Positions 54,350-64,000 of a stretch of 64,000 bases of DNA are shown piece after piece (the first letter of the stretch is position 1; each line of letters opens with the position of its first letter). Source of the DNA: Pseudocercospora fijiensis CIRAD86 (lineage: Eukaryota > Ascomycota > Dothideomycetes > Mycosphaerellales > Mycosphaerellaceae); assembly GCF_000340215.1 (NCBI RefSeq), contig NW_006921534.1, forward strand, positions 5,493,407-5,557,406, read 5' to 3'. The position numbers and the translations under genes were made by a program. The notes under the pieces are model-generated. The model had not been told where the DNA came from, made no database searches, and saw nothing but the letters and a program-made list of their open reading frames with translations.

Positions 54350-57300
54350 TCAAATCAAATCCACTCCTCTGCTCTCCATGAATTTTCTCAAAGCTGCAAT
54401 CTCCACCCCTTTCTCTGCTCGTCTGTAATCATTGCCCATTCCCCCATCATCACCTCCGAACATCTTCTTACCCACATCAAACCCCTCGAACCTTCCCTCC
54501 TCTGATTTCATCACCGGAACCATTCCCACCCTTCCATGCGCACAAACAAAAGGAAAAACACATTTCCCCAACTTCCCTACCAACTCCTGACATTCGGATC
54601 TCGTCAGCCGATCATTGAACATGATCGCACTCCTACAAGCTCGAGAATTTAGAAGCTGGAGCATGTGAGTTGGCATATTTGGGAGGAAATTCATCCAAGG
54701 ACCAGAGGGAGGGATGTGGTTTTTCGTGTCGTCGTAGATTTCGGAGCGGAGGAGGTCGATTGTGAGGGTGGGGGTGTTGGAGCAGCGTTCTGCGATGGGG
54801 GTTGGGAGGGATGTTATGGTGAGGGTGGTGGTGGTGTGGTGTGATGGCTTTTGGCGGAGTTGTTCTTCTGATGAGGAGGGTTTGAGGTGGTAGTGGATTC
54901 CCCAGGCGGCGAAGTGAGATTGGTGTTGTGCGAAGAGGTCGTTTTCGTGGGTGGATATTTCGAAGATTAAGGGTTTGGTGCGTGTTGTGTTTGTTAATTC
55001 GGTTGTGTTGATGCTGACGCTGGTTTCGGTGGCAGGTGGTTGGACGTCGCAGAGTTGATCGAATAAGGACTCTAGGATGACACGCTCAGAGGCGGCGTGT
55101 TGATCTATGAGCACCAAGGACGTGCCTTTCCCGGCAGAGTCGTCGAGTGTATCCGGTAACTTGGCTAGGATGAACTTCTGGTCAACCTGAGCTATCACAC
55201 GTGCTTGCTGTAGATCGGATTTGGAGAGTTTGGTACCGGCGCCAGAGCCGTCATTCGTCGTGTTGTACTTCCCATTGTGCGAGCAAAACCTGTTCATTGC
55301 CTCATTTTCGAGCAGACCTGGTCCATCAACGGATGCCACTGGGATTGATTCTTCTAGGCGCTGCGCAAAGACTGGATTGTTCCACTCCTTGAGGAACCCT
55401 GGCAGCCATGACGAGCCGGGCCTGGAGCATGGGCTATCTTTCGAAAGCGCGCTTCTGCGTGCAAGACTGATTGGCTTGCCAGCTGACGAAAGTGCAGTAT
55501 CAATTCCTGCTCGCTGGCGTGGAGGTGCGCCGGAGTTTGGACCAACGGAGTGGCTGCCTTGTTGAGCTGTCGACGGCAGAACGACACCAGTCCTCGAGTT
55601 GACGCGAAAGAGCTGTTTTGTAGCGGGGTCGGTCCAAGTGACGATGGCGTTGTCTTCAGCGGCGCCATTGCAGTGATCTTCGCCCACGACAGCGTTCGCT
55701 GCAGCCAATAGACAATCCTCGTCGACTTCGCCGAAGTCGTCGCTTGGCTGACAGTTGCTCGGTCGAGCTGCTTCTTTTGCAAGTTGAGCCGAAAATGTCT
55801 CGCTCTTGTCAGCCCTGCTGTATTGTTCAGCTTCGATGCTAGGTGGTCGAACTCGTCTAGGTGTTTTTGGACGATCCCCTTGAGCAGGTTCCGGTGGTGG
55901 ACTTCTGCGATGTTTGGCGTCCATGCGGGCTTCACTTGGGCTGGCTTGCTGCACTTGTGTTTGCGGTCTAGGTCTGCCTATTCTGAAGCCACTGACTTTG
56001 CTAAGCTCCTGATATCCATGATTGGTGCTTGCTAGCTCAGGCACCAATGACTGCTGTTCGGTTTCCGAAATATCAACAAGCTGACGCTGCTTGCCACCTT
56101 GAGCATCAATGTCCGCCTGGCGAAAATGAGCTCGTGAATCGCGTGAGCTGATTGGGTCCAGACTAGAGTCCCGTGAAGTTGATTGCGATTCCGACAAGCG
56201 AGTAGACAGCCGAGTAGGTGTGCGGTAATTTTCCTTGTGTCGTCTTCTTCGCTTTCTGGGTCGGAAAAGGTGGCGCTCCAACCAGGCCGTTACTGCAGCC
56301 TCCAGAATTTCGGTGAGAGAATGTAGAATGGCTCCACCAAGGGAGTCAGAACTGGCGCTCGACTTGGAGGTACCACTCAGTAATTCGAGCTTGATGAAGT
56401 ACATTGGGTGGCGATCAACACCCTTCTGGGCTTTGAGCTGCACTAGCGTGGAGTTTCCCTTCTTACTTCGATATCTGCTACCTTCCTCTTCGACAGACGT
56501 TTCAGTGCTGCCAAAGCTGCTGTCGAGGAAGACTTTGTTTACGGCGTTGTAGAATTCATTATGCTCGCCAGCACGACTACATGGAGTAATGCCAATCGCA
56601 ATGAATTGACATTGCTTCGTCGGCGCAGGCTCGAGGGATATCATGCCCTTGAGACGGACGGCGGAAGTGGCAGCTGAGAGAGGGATCCAAGTGCTGCGAG
56701 AGTCTGGTGACGCAAAGCCAGCTTGGAACAAGACTGGAAGCACATGGCGGATGTCATGCTTGACAATGTTCCCTGCCAGACTATTCAGGCTCTTCTCCGT
56801 CAGTGCCAATGCGTTCGCATTGCTGCTGGACATAGTGACGCTTCTCGCCTTGGCGTTGACATCGCTTAGCTTGACTGTACAGAAGTGCGGCCAAGCGAGA
56901 ATGAGACTTGTGATGCCTCGTTTGAGCTCGAGCCAGTCTTTGTTGTCGTCGGAAGCGGCGTGTACGGCAAGAGCGCGCTGCTTAACCCTCACGGGCATGC
57001 TGCCAAAGAGGTCCCGAACAGATATGCTCGTACCATGCCGCTGATGGAGGGCAGAGAAGCCCGATGTTTCACCGGGCTTGGCATCACGCGCAATGACCTT
57101 AGCGTGATGCAGGGTGAGAATGGAAGTGGTCGCGTCTGCCTCGTGCGTTGAAGTGATGCATAGGAGGGACAAGGCCGCAAGCTCTGCCAAGAATGTTCCG
57201 GTTGAGCCATGCGTGGCGTAAATGGGGTGCGGACTTCCACGATGCTTCGAGGTACAATAAAGCTTGCCCAGTCCTCCATTAGGGTCAAATTCTGAGGAGT

Positions 57301-57535
57301 GTATTCCAACGCCATTATCGTCAAGTGTGCAGCCAGCTCGTCTCCAGTCAACGGAGATGTCAATCCTGGTGGCTCTAGCATCGAGACTGTTTTCCAGCAA
57401 AGAGAGCACAACATGCGTCAAGGAGGTGACATGCTTGGATGAGCGAACTTGGGAGACGGCCTCGGCGGTTAAGGGTAAGATACGTTGGGCTGATAATGAT
57501 GTTGCATGGACGAGCCCGTCGTCTCCTGAGCTCAT
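54350..57535 (-). CDS. MLH3: DNA mismatch-repair protein MLH3 (1,061 aa)
   Basis: An N-terminal GHKL ATPase has its motifs in place: SLLENSLDARATRIDI (Mg-binding Glu/Asn), DDNGVGI, and THGSTGTFLAEL. A long, poorly conserved linker contains the basic run RPRKRRRRH. The C-terminal part carries the endonuclease metal motif DQHAASERVILE, then ACRSAIMFNDRLTRSEC and FPFVCAHGR. MLH3 pairs with MLH1 to nick DNA in mismatch repair and meiotic crossing-over. The ATG at 57535 is chosen; the 58 extra in-frame codons upstream look like leader sequence without homology. Single exon; length normal for fungi. The catalytic residues seen are intact. Confidence 0.9.
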   Translation of the reverse strand: MSSGDDGLVHATSLSAQRILPLTAEAVSQVRSSKHVTSLTHVVLSLLENSLDARATRIDISVDWRRAGCTLDDNGVGIHSSEFDPNGGLGKLYCTSKHRGSPHPIYATHGSTGTFLAELAALSLLCITSTHEADATTSILTLHHAKVIARDAKPGETSGFSALHQRHGTSISVRDLFGSMPVRVKQRALAVHAASDDNKDWLELKRGITSLILAWPHFCTVKLSDVNAKARSVTMSSSNANALALTEKSLNSLAGNIVKHDIRHVLPVLFQAGFASPDSRSTWIPLSAATSAVRLKGMISLEPAPTKQCQFIAIGITPCSRAGEHNEFYNAVNKVFLDSSFGSTETSVEEEGSRYRSKKGNSTLVQLKAQKGVDRHPMYFIKLELLSGTSKSSASSDSLGGAILHSLTEILEAAVTAWLERHLFRPRKRRRRHKENYRTPTRLSTRLSESQSTSRDSSLDPISSRDSRAHFRQADIDAQGGKQRQLVDISETEQQSLVPELASTNHGYQELSKVSGFRIGRPRPQTQVQQASPSEARMDAKHRRSPPPEPAQGDRPKTPRRVRPPSIEAEQYSRADKSETFSAQLAKEAARPSNCQPSDDFGEVDEDCLLAAANAVVGEDHCNGAAEDNAIVTWTDPATKQLFRVNSRTGVVLPSTAQQGSHSVGPNSGAPPRQRAGIDTALSSAGKPISLARRSALSKDSPCSRPGSSWLPGFLKEWNNPVFAQRLEESIPVASVDGPGLLENEAMNRFCSHNGKYNTTNDGSGAGTKLSKSDLQQARVIAQVDQKFILAKLPDTLDDSAGKGTSLVLIDQHAASERVILESLFDQLCDVQPPATETSVSINTTELTNTTRTKPLIFEISTHENDLFAQHQSHFAAWGIHYHLKPSSSEEQLRQKPSHHTTTTLTITSLPTPIAERCSNTPTLTIDLLRSEIYDDTKNHIPPSGPWMNFLPNMPTHMLQLLNSRACRSAIMFNDRLTRSECQELVGKLGKCVFPFVCAHGRVGMVPVMKSEEGRFEGFDVGKKMFGGDDGGMGNDYRRAEKGVEIAALRKFMESRGVDLI

Positions 57536-58180
57536 GGTGGCAGCAGTGGCATTGCGTAATTGATGCTGAGAAGGGGCCGTATTCCAAGAAGCCACGGTCT
57601 TTCTGGAGCGTCCGAGAAAATTGAGTGGCGCCGGTGTTGAGCAATGGATGGATGGCAGATGAGGCTGTCTGCAGTGACGTCGAGAACTACATAGAGCCCA
57701 GCCCAGCACGTGGAACGAGCCGGGGTTGGTGTCGTTTCTTCATGCAGGGACATTATCAGGCCAGCGAGGAAAGCGCCGAAGCCTGCTTGCGCCGTCTTCT
57801 CGTTCTGCTACTGCAACTACACGCACTCTTCCACCACCGAGCGACTCCGTCCTGCAGCCGTTTCCATAATCGACTTCTGCTGTAGAGGCGCACGCGAGGC
57901 TAGAAGGCCGGCCGCCTGAGTCCTAACGCGACACCTGGTCTCAGCATTGTCTCGGCGTAGCGAGCCAGCAGGAGAAGGGGTACTTCACCATCAAGCGCGT
58001 GGGAGCTGGACTGAGAATCAGCGTGCTCTGACCCACGCCCTCTCCTCCTTTGCCCGCACCCCCCATTGACCAAGTCTGCCTGCGCAATCCCCGAAGCTGC
58101 CCGTATTGTCGGAATTCGCCAAGACTGCCGAAGGCGAGTCTGAGATAGGACTAGGAGGCAGCTCCAGGAACGCGGCAAAG
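57536..58180. promoter_or_regulatory. Shared upstream region between two divergent genes
   Basis: About 645 bp separate the MLH3 start (minus strand) and the start at 58181 (plus strand). Small frames on both strands are shadows. The region should hold both promoters; I see no distinctive motif. Confidence 0.4.
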
Positions 58181-59587
58181 ATGGCTACCGCTGAGCTTGC
58201 TCGACCACAAGGTGAGAAATCGCAAAATTCGCAGCTGCCCCATTCGAGCATGCCACGGCACTGCAGAGCGAGCGTGGTCATCGCTGACTTCTGTAAAGAG
58301 CAGCCGCATCGGCGGAAAGGACCCTTCGCGAGTGTCATGAAGCGGCTTGGCTTGGGAAAGAACAACCAGCAGGAGAAGCAGGACAAGAACAGTAAAAAGG
58401 CCCACGGCAGCTCACAGAAGCACAAGAAAAACAACACTTGCGCGGGGAAAAACAACCCATATCCACTGTCCGGCCATCTGCGACAGCCTCAGCACGACAG
58501 CCAGCCCTCATTTGGTGCGTCAGCGCGCGAGCCATATGAGAACAACTCGTCGTACGCCTCCTTGCCAACAGCCTCTGTGCACGATCGTGAGCGCCACAGT
58601 CACAGCAACAAGAGCGGAGCGCCTACTCTGGCAACAAATCCCGAGACCGTGCACAGCGATGCCGGCCATAGTCGAGCTGTCACCACATCAACTGGCGCGG
58701 GCGCCCTCAGTAGCATCGATGGTGCCGGAGCCAACAGCACATTCAGCTCGCCCAATCACAGCGACCATTCCTTGGCCACCACTCTGACCACCATTCAATC
58801 AATGTCCAATGGCCCCAACCCTGCGAATGGCGTGTCTGGTCAGCATCACAATCAGCAGAGTCAGCCCAATGGCACCATGTTCAGCCATCAGTACCCAGTC
58901 TCTCCAGCACCTTCGGCAATGACTGCCTCGGCTATTCCGCGTCATCTCCATAACGATACCAATGCGCCAGTCACATACAACTCGGCGACCGCCAACAACC
59001 TGTTGACCGATAATGCGAGTATCCTCACCCTCGCCTCTTCGTCCAAGCGGCGCAGAAGAAGCATGGACACAGACGCTTCTGTCCGAGCCATTGCACCTGG
59101 CTCGCTCTTCGGAGGCAGTCGCGAGTCTCTGCCATTGAGCGTACTTAGCGGAGGCGTTGATGGCACTCGCCAGTCCATCGGTGGCATGCCGGGAACCGCG
59201 TCTGCTGAACGTGCCAGTGTCTACTCTTCCTCTGGCCTTGCTCGCGAGATTGCAGGCCCTGCTCTGGCCTCCGAGCGCAACTCGTCCTACTCAAAAGCTG
59301 CCGATGCCAAATCTCTGCGCTCTGTATCCAACATCAAGGACGATGCGCGGTCGCAGTACGATGCGAGAAGTCTACATGATGTGGCCAGTCTGCGAAGCTT
59401 CGACACTCGGGACAAGGATGGTCATCACGCCCGTAACGGTAGTATCCCGGGAAGTATTGGCAATCCTGTCAACACGCCGAGTCTGCTTCGTCAGTCCAGT
59501 CTAGGCGGTTCGCTCGATCCACGTCGCAGGAGCAGCGAGTGGGAGCACGATAAAGAGAATGATGCTGATGGCAAGAAAGCAGAGTAG
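58181..59587 (+). CDS. Conserved serine-rich fungal protein, 468 aa
   Basis: The first ATG in the frame is 58181. A basic segment (GPFASVMKRLGLGKNNQQEKQ) is followed by long Ser/Asn/His/Thr-rich disorder. The C-terminal third contains what appears to be the conserved core: DNASILTLASSSKRRRRSMD and TDASVRAIAPGSLFGGSRES, then SERNSSYSKAADAKSLRSVS, and a charged tail (RRRSSEWEHDKENDADG). Proteins with this ILTLASSxKRRRRS core are widespread and uncharacterised in Dothideomycetes and relatives. Many Ser/Arg sites suggest phosphorylation. No membrane segment or enzyme motif. Confidence 0.65.
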   Translation: MATAELARPQGEKSQNSQLPHSSMPRHCRASVVIADFCKEQPHRRKGPFASVMKRLGLGKNNQQEKQDKNSKKAHGSSQKHKKNNTCAGKNNPYPLSGHLRQPQHDSQPSFGASAREPYENNSSYASLPTASVHDRERHSHSNKSGAPTLATNPETVHSDAGHSRAVTTSTGAGALSSIDGAGANSTFSSPNHSDHSLATTLTTIQSMSNGPNPANGVSGQHHNQQSQPNGTMFSHQYPVSPAPSAMTASAIPRHLHNDTNAPVTYNSATANNLLTDNASILTLASSSKRRRRSMDTDASVRAIAPGSLFGGSRESLPLSVLSGGVDGTRQSIGGMPGTASAERASVYSSSGLAREIAGPALASERNSSYSKAADAKSLRSVSNIKDDARSQYDARSLHDVASLRSFDTRDKDGHHARNGSIPGSIGNPVNTPSLLRQSSLGGSLDPRRRSSEWEHDKENDADGKKAE

Positions 59588-60893
59588 AGTCTGCGGAAAT
59601 TATGATGAGAGATGCGCCACGTTTTCTTGAGATGCCTGAAAATGTATTTTGGCGCTTTAGGAGTTGGAACTACCGGCCAGCACATCGGGCGAGGAGCGAT
59701 CGTGAATTGTATGGATCAGAGATACCCCAACATTCAGCTTGCGCTGCTTAGGACTTTGCATTAGCTCTTGGAATGAGACACTCGTTCATCTTGACCTCCT
59801 TCGGGGGTGGACGGTATCGCGCTGTTCAGTGATAACATCTTTGGCTGGGTGAAGACCACCACTATCCAAGTATCCAGGGCATTGACACCAATTGATACGG
59901 GTCAGATGGTGGGCAAGATTGAAACTGACCAAAAATTACAGAGGTGGGGCCTCAATTGAACATCTGACGCGCTTCTTTCGACCACGGAATACTCCCGAGG
60001 ACCTCAACGATCAACGCAATTAGCGAGATCTCGGTCAAAGCTCTCCTGTGCACGATGGTATCAATCGATCTTTTTATGCTCATGAAAGAAGGAGTTGCGA
60101 AGCGCAAGTTTGGCATTAACAACAAAACTCTCTCATCCGGCGACGTCGCTCATGCGGTAGATTCTTGCCTCATCAACAATTGGATCATTGATCGTGCAGT
60201 TCACAGTCTGGGAAATTTCGGCAGAAGCACTCGTCAACTCTCCGATGGGATCATATCGTAAAATGATTGACAAGGAGCTCGCAATTTCCCATCCTCGTCG
60301 CAAACTCAGAGTATGTACCGAAAGCAGAGGTGTTCCTGGCTTTTACCAGGTACCGTGGCTGAACTTAAACGTCAAAGCTCGGGCCAATACCACCATCACC
60401 ACCAATACCACGACCTTGTATCTGCCTCTCGACCTCATCTTGAAGGGATACATGCCCTACTCGCGAAATGGGCCGCAAGAATGCCGTGATCGATTGGTCT
60501 AAACGACCCTCAGGCCGTCGACTTAGACTGGAGTTTGTGCAGGGCAATTGCATGCATTGTTGGGAGAGGGCTGAAGCGAATCCTGGGTACATGAAATGGG
60601 TATTAAGAGGAGTGGACGACCTTCCAACACGTTCCTTTGGCTCTTTACGTCCGCTCTTGCTCCTGCGACTTGCCACGCGTCACGCCCGACCGCTGTCACT
60701 CTTTCGAGACCCACCACGCTCATTAGCTCGACGCGAACACACGAAGAAGTAGTCTTCAGACACGACGATCAAATACTTGTCGTCGCATACTTCAGCCTAA
60801 TAAGCACAACAAGTACGTCAACTCGGCTCATCAGGGGGTCAATCAAACGAATCGCCAATCTAACATATCGCCACAGCCACAACTTCGATCAAG
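59588..60893. other. Intergenic, no supported gene
   Basis: Several overlapping short frames on both strands (for example 60055-60261 and 60468-60752, plus) show no domain, signal peptide or splice partner. Normal composition, no repeat. Confidence 0.4.
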
Positions 60894-61112
60894 ATGCAGT
60901 TCACAGCCCTCTTCACCACCCTCCTCCTCAGCTCCGGTCTCGTCACCGCGCTCCCAGTCCTCGACGAACTCCTCGCCCTGGGCGGCAAATACCAGCTCAA
61001 AGGCGATGACTACTACAATGGTCAACTAAACCAGGCGGGCAACTACAACCTGTGGAACAAGTACAAGCTAGAATTCTTGGGAAGCGACATCTTGAAGAAG
61101 AAGAAGCAGTAG
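60894..61112 (+). CDS. Tiny secreted protein without cysteines (72 aa)
   Basis: ATG at 60894 lies just after aacttcgatcaag, a good context. A strong signal peptide (MQFTALFTTLLLSSGLVTA) leaves about 53 mature residues: LPVLDELLALGGKYQLKGDD, a Tyr/Asn/Gln-rich middle (YYNGQLNQAGNYNLWNKY) and a basic end (KKKKQ). No cysteines and no repeats, so it does not look like a pheromone precursor. No family recognised. It sits in the core region, unlike the other small secreted genes. Confidence 0.6.
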   Translation: MQFTALFTTLLLSSGLVTALPVLDELLALGGKYQLKGDDYYNGQLNQAGNYNLWNKYKLEFLGSDILKKKKQ

Positions 61113-61498
61113 AGAGTTAGCACTGATCTCTACCCCCGGGAAGGACTTGGGACTTGGGAATGGGAGTTGGGCTCGCCGACAGAGATACACAAATTTTTTT
61201 TGCTGTGTGTTGTTATACTTACGTTCGTAATGAAGGTTACGTGCCTGTAATGGACTGCAAAGATAACATGACTACCAACTGATTGCCATGCCTCCTGTAT
61301 GTAGTAAGTATGTAGGTAGTTTCGAGTCCTCTCTTTGATTGGTCTTATTCATTTATACTCATGATCTGTCGGCGCTATCTTCATTGAAGGCTCTCAATTG
61401 GTACTAGCTAGAGACCAAGAACTTGTATCCCAAAACGCCATGATCCAATCAATGCTGAGTTACTACTAGAAAACATTCGTTCATCTCGTTCAATACCC
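61113..61498. other. Intergenic between convergent genes
   Basis: About 385 bp holding the 3' ends of the secreted-protein gene and the AAA ATPase gene. A run of eight T (tttttttt near 61,194) lies 80 bp after the first stop. No coding content. Confidence 0.4.
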
Positions 61499-63655
61499 TT
61501 AATGACCATTCGTAAGCCCATTAATCACCCCCTTCCCATTCCGTGCCTGCTCCCCTCCCCCAAAATTCAAATCCTCCTCAAACTCCATCTGAATTGCAAT
61601 CACCTGCTCCAACTTCGCCCGATCCAACTTCTCCCCACGAAACTGCGCCAGACTCTTCGCCGTCCGAATAACATTCTTGATCTGCCGACCATTGAGATCA
61701 GCCTCGGCCAGAGCCGCGAAACCTTCCTCTTCAATCCCCCCAACACCGGAATCATTCCGGAGGAAATGTTTCCAAATCTTAGTGCGAGATTCGAGAGTGA
61801 GGTCATTATACTTCAGGGGCACGTGGATGCGAGATTTGAACGCGTCGTCGAAAGTGTTGACGCGGTTGGAGGTGAGGAAGAGGATACCTTCGTAGTATTC
61901 CAGGACACGGAGGAAGATGGAGACGAGGGAGTTGCGCTCCATGTCGTGGAGGGAGCGGCGTTCGAGGAAGACGTCGGCTTCGTCGATTAGGAGGACGGCT
62001 TTCCAGGTTGAGGCCATGTCGAGGATGCGGGTGAGACGGTCGTCGAGGGCTTCGGAGTTCGTGCCTAGGTCGCCCGAAGATACCATGTAGAGGGGACGTT
62101 GGACGAATTCGGCGACCGTCTCGGCTGTGAGGGTCTTTCCCACGCCTGGTGGGCCGTGGAGGACCATGATGAGACCACGGCCTTTGCCCTTGACGATGTC
62201 GTCGAAGTCGCTTCTCTGCTGGACGTGATTGGCGACTAGGGCCTGGACAAGGTCTTTCTGTGCAGCGGGAAGTACAAGCTGGTCGAAGCAGTTTGGGTTC
62301 CAGCCAGGTGGCGACAGCTTGTCTACAAAGAACTCGAACCACCTCTTCTCGGTGAAGGAGAAGCCTCGCACAGTGGCGCTTGCCAGTAGGCACTGGTCGT
62401 CGGTCAGAGGGTCGAGATCGAGCTTGTCGGTAGGCAGCAGCTCAGTGTCCTCCTCTTCGTAATCGTCATCGTCATCGTCATCGTAGCGATGGATTCTCGG
62501 TACGTGAGGACGCTTACGACGCCTGTCTTCCCTGGACTTAAATTTGTTGACGGTGAAAGCTCGGTTGCCGTTGAGGCGGTGCCAAGTCTTGGTGTCTACA
62601 ACAACTCGACCATCCGTATTGAAGCGAGAGATGCCACATGGAGTGTATTCAAGGGCAATACCGCTGTAGTGATGGAAGTGCATGCCAGCGAGCTTTTCGA
62701 AACGCCTGCCACGCTCAATGAGTGACTTCTTGGCCGCAGCATGATTTGCATGAAACTCGAAAGGATAAGCTTCAAGCTCGCCAATCGGCTCTGCACCAGG
62801 GAAAGGCATGATCTTCTGGACACCAGTACGTGTGCCGAACTCATCGCCATCGAAGTCGACGAATTCGGTGTGCAGGTGCAGGCCTGGGTCCTGAACGTTG
62901 CAAGAGTATAGGTAGGAAGAGACCTTGAAAGCACGAGGTTGGCCAAAGATCGAGCCGTGAAAGACCATGCCGGGCCTGAAGAGTGTCCAAAGGTGGTGAT
63001 AGGACATCAGACCTTTCTCTTTCAAGTTGTCACTCTCTTTGATGGTCTCCTGGAACTCCTCATGAATGAAGTCCAGTAGGAGGTCAAGGTGAGCGGCAGC
63101 TTCCTCAGACTCAAGATCTTTGCCTGCTGCCTCAAGCTCATCCTTGTAATGGTACAGAACGCGGTATGGAGCATCGATGGTGATCTCCGTGGTCTGGAAT
63201 GAGATGCCAGGGAAGCTGGGAATGGTGTCTCGTAGCATGTCCTTCAAGTACTGCGAGTTGACCTGCAAGCTTGTCTTCGTGACGTATTTGTTGGTGTTAT
63301 CCATGTGCCGCACAAGACACAAGGCAAACTTGCCCCACCAGTTGATCTGGTCTGGTATCTCCTCGTCGATTGTCTCGGCATAATAGACTGCTCCTTGCTC
63401 GGTGTGCTTGCGATCGATGTGCTTGAGCTTGGCCTGCATCTCGCCCTCTTCGATCTCTTTGAGTTTCTGTGCCTCGTCTTCACCGATGTCCGGGTTCTCG
63501 ACAATGGTGCCGTTGGCGCCGCTGTTCCTGCTGCGGCGTGCCGATTGCATGGTGCGTGCCATAAGATCTGCTTTTGGATGATCAAAGTCAAAGTCTTCAA
63601 GAGCAGACGATAAGTAGCCGCTGTCAGATCGATACAGGGTGGGAACAGTGGACAT
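61499..63655 (-). CDS. AAA+ ATPase with N-terminal DUF7025-type region (718 aa)
   Basis: A single-exon frame from ATG 63655. The N-terminal 350 residues match the fungal AAA-associated region (HHLWTLFRPGMVFHGSIFGQ, then FEKLAGMHFHHYSGIAL). An acidic run (YDDDDDDDYEEEDTELLP) leads to the ATPase: Walker A HGPPGVGKTLTAE, Walker B VLLIDEADVF, sensor region ILFLTSNRVNTFDDAFKSRI with an arginine finger candidate, and a C-terminal lid (LNGRQIKNVIRTAKSLA). The family is abundant in fungi and its substrates are unknown; a membrane or protein-remodelling role is the usual guess. All ATPase motifs are intact. Confidence 0.85.
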   Translation of the reverse strand: MSTVPTLYRSDSGYLSSALEDFDFDHPKADLMARTMQSARRSRNSGANGTIVENPDIGEDEAQKLKEIEEGEMQAKLKHIDRKHTEQGAVYYAETIDEEIPDQINWWGKFALCLVRHMDNTNKYVTKTSLQVNSQYLKDMLRDTIPSFPGISFQTTEITIDAPYRVLYHYKDELEAAGKDLESEEAAAHLDLLLDFIHEEFQETIKESDNLKEKGLMSYHHLWTLFRPGMVFHGSIFGQPRAFKVSSYLYSCNVQDPGLHLHTEFVDFDGDEFGTRTGVQKIMPFPGAEPIGELEAYPFEFHANHAAAKKSLIERGRRFEKLAGMHFHHYSGIALEYTPCGISRFNTDGRVVVDTKTWHRLNGNRAFTVNKFKSREDRRRKRPHVPRIHRYDDDDDDDYEEEDTELLPTDKLDLDPLTDDQCLLASATVRGFSFTEKRWFEFFVDKLSPPGWNPNCFDQLVLPAAQKDLVQALVANHVQQRSDFDDIVKGKGRGLIMVLHGPPGVGKTLTAETVAEFVQRPLYMVSSGDLGTNSEALDDRLTRILDMASTWKAVLLIDEADVFLERRSLHDMERNSLVSIFLRVLEYYEGILFLTSNRVNTFDDAFKSRIHVPLKYNDLTLESRTKIWKHFLRNDSGVGGIEEEGFAALAEADLNGRQIKNVIRTAKSLAQFRGEKLDRAKLEQVIAIQMEFEEDLNFGGGEQARNGKGVINGLTNGH

Positions 63656-64000
63656 CAGAGAGAGGAACAGAAAGGGAAAGAGAAGGGATTCTTATACTTG
63701 GTTGAGCAGCTCACTCTGCCTGCTGTATACATGTAAGAAAGCGGCACGGTTGCCTGCGTCCTGATGCAGGAGGAAATGAGTCCAGCTTGACTCACTAAGT
63801 GAGCTGCGCGGTGTACCATTCAGGTGATCGCTGTCGGGTCGCATCAAAATCCCCAAACATCATACCGCAAACCGCTCAGCCTCACGCTTATCGATAACGA
63901 CATCTGCTGAGAAGACTGGACGTCGAAGATTGTGCAGCGATACGGCACGTGCCTGATAGTGATGAGCCGCCCCTTATCGATAGAGGAGCGAGATCTCGCC
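63656..64000. promoter_or_regulatory. Upstream region of the AAA ATPase gene
   Basis: About 345 bp with no coding frame worth reporting. The 30 bp before the start are purine-rich on the plus strand (pyrimidine-rich in gene sense), common just upstream of fungal starts. Window edge. Confidence 0.35.

Noticed and set aside
61502..61990. 162-codon plus-strand frame
   Set aside because: Antisense of the conserved AAA ATPase C-terminus.

Overview
The window looks like nuclear DNA of a filamentous ascomycete, most likely a Dothideomycete close to the Mycosphaerella group. The reasons are very short GT-AG introns (about 42-70 nt), fungus-specific families (DUF3723, DUF3435, DUF7492, lysozyme/RlpA wall proteins, a fungal NCBP3 homologue, MLH3), and transposons full of TAG stops from C-to-T change at CpA, the signature of repeat-induced point mutation (RIP). 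Species placement is inference.

Layout. (1) About 0-51.5 kb is an accessory compartment: small secreted proteins (1.35, 3.35, 4.96 and 19.4 kb), gene fragments (an NLR/TPR remnant, a SWIB/DEK_C gene cut at both ends, a 5'-truncated DUF3723 gene), coiled-coil proteins, a DUF7492 secreted protein, a cupredoxin-like surface protein, three related MADS-like genes (15.0, 19.8 and 47.3 kb), a ferric reductase (20.9 kb), a lysozyme-like plus RlpA fusion (35.7 kb) and a SKP1-like gene (37.5 kb). (2) Transposons interrupt it. A hAT (15,538-19,219; 8-bp target duplication), a PIF/Harbinger (24,078-27,491; TTA duplication) and a Copia LTR element (40,196-45,534; two 119-bp LTRs, 5-bp duplication) are delimited to the base. 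A degraded nest between 27.6 and 35.4 kb holds an integrase element, a Tc1/mariner transposase and one unidentified coding remnant. (3) At 49.4-51.3 kb lies a decayed DUF3435 tyrosine recombinase, the family of Starship captains, reading into the accessory region. (4) From 51.94 kb to the end is ordinary core genome: NCBP3, MLH3, a conserved serine-rich protein, a tiny secreted protein and an AAA+ ATPase.

Reading: a captain-like gene at the edge of a block that also carries DUF3723, ferric reductase and an NLR remnant resembles a derelict Starship, later invaded by transposons and damaged by RIP. Element ends were not found, so this stays a hypothesis. The best-supported surprises are the Copia insertion that splits a RING-finger gene at a frame-preserving site, with one LTR heavily RIPed and the other almost untouched; the MADS-like family with a shared intron position; and the lysozyme/RlpA fusion.
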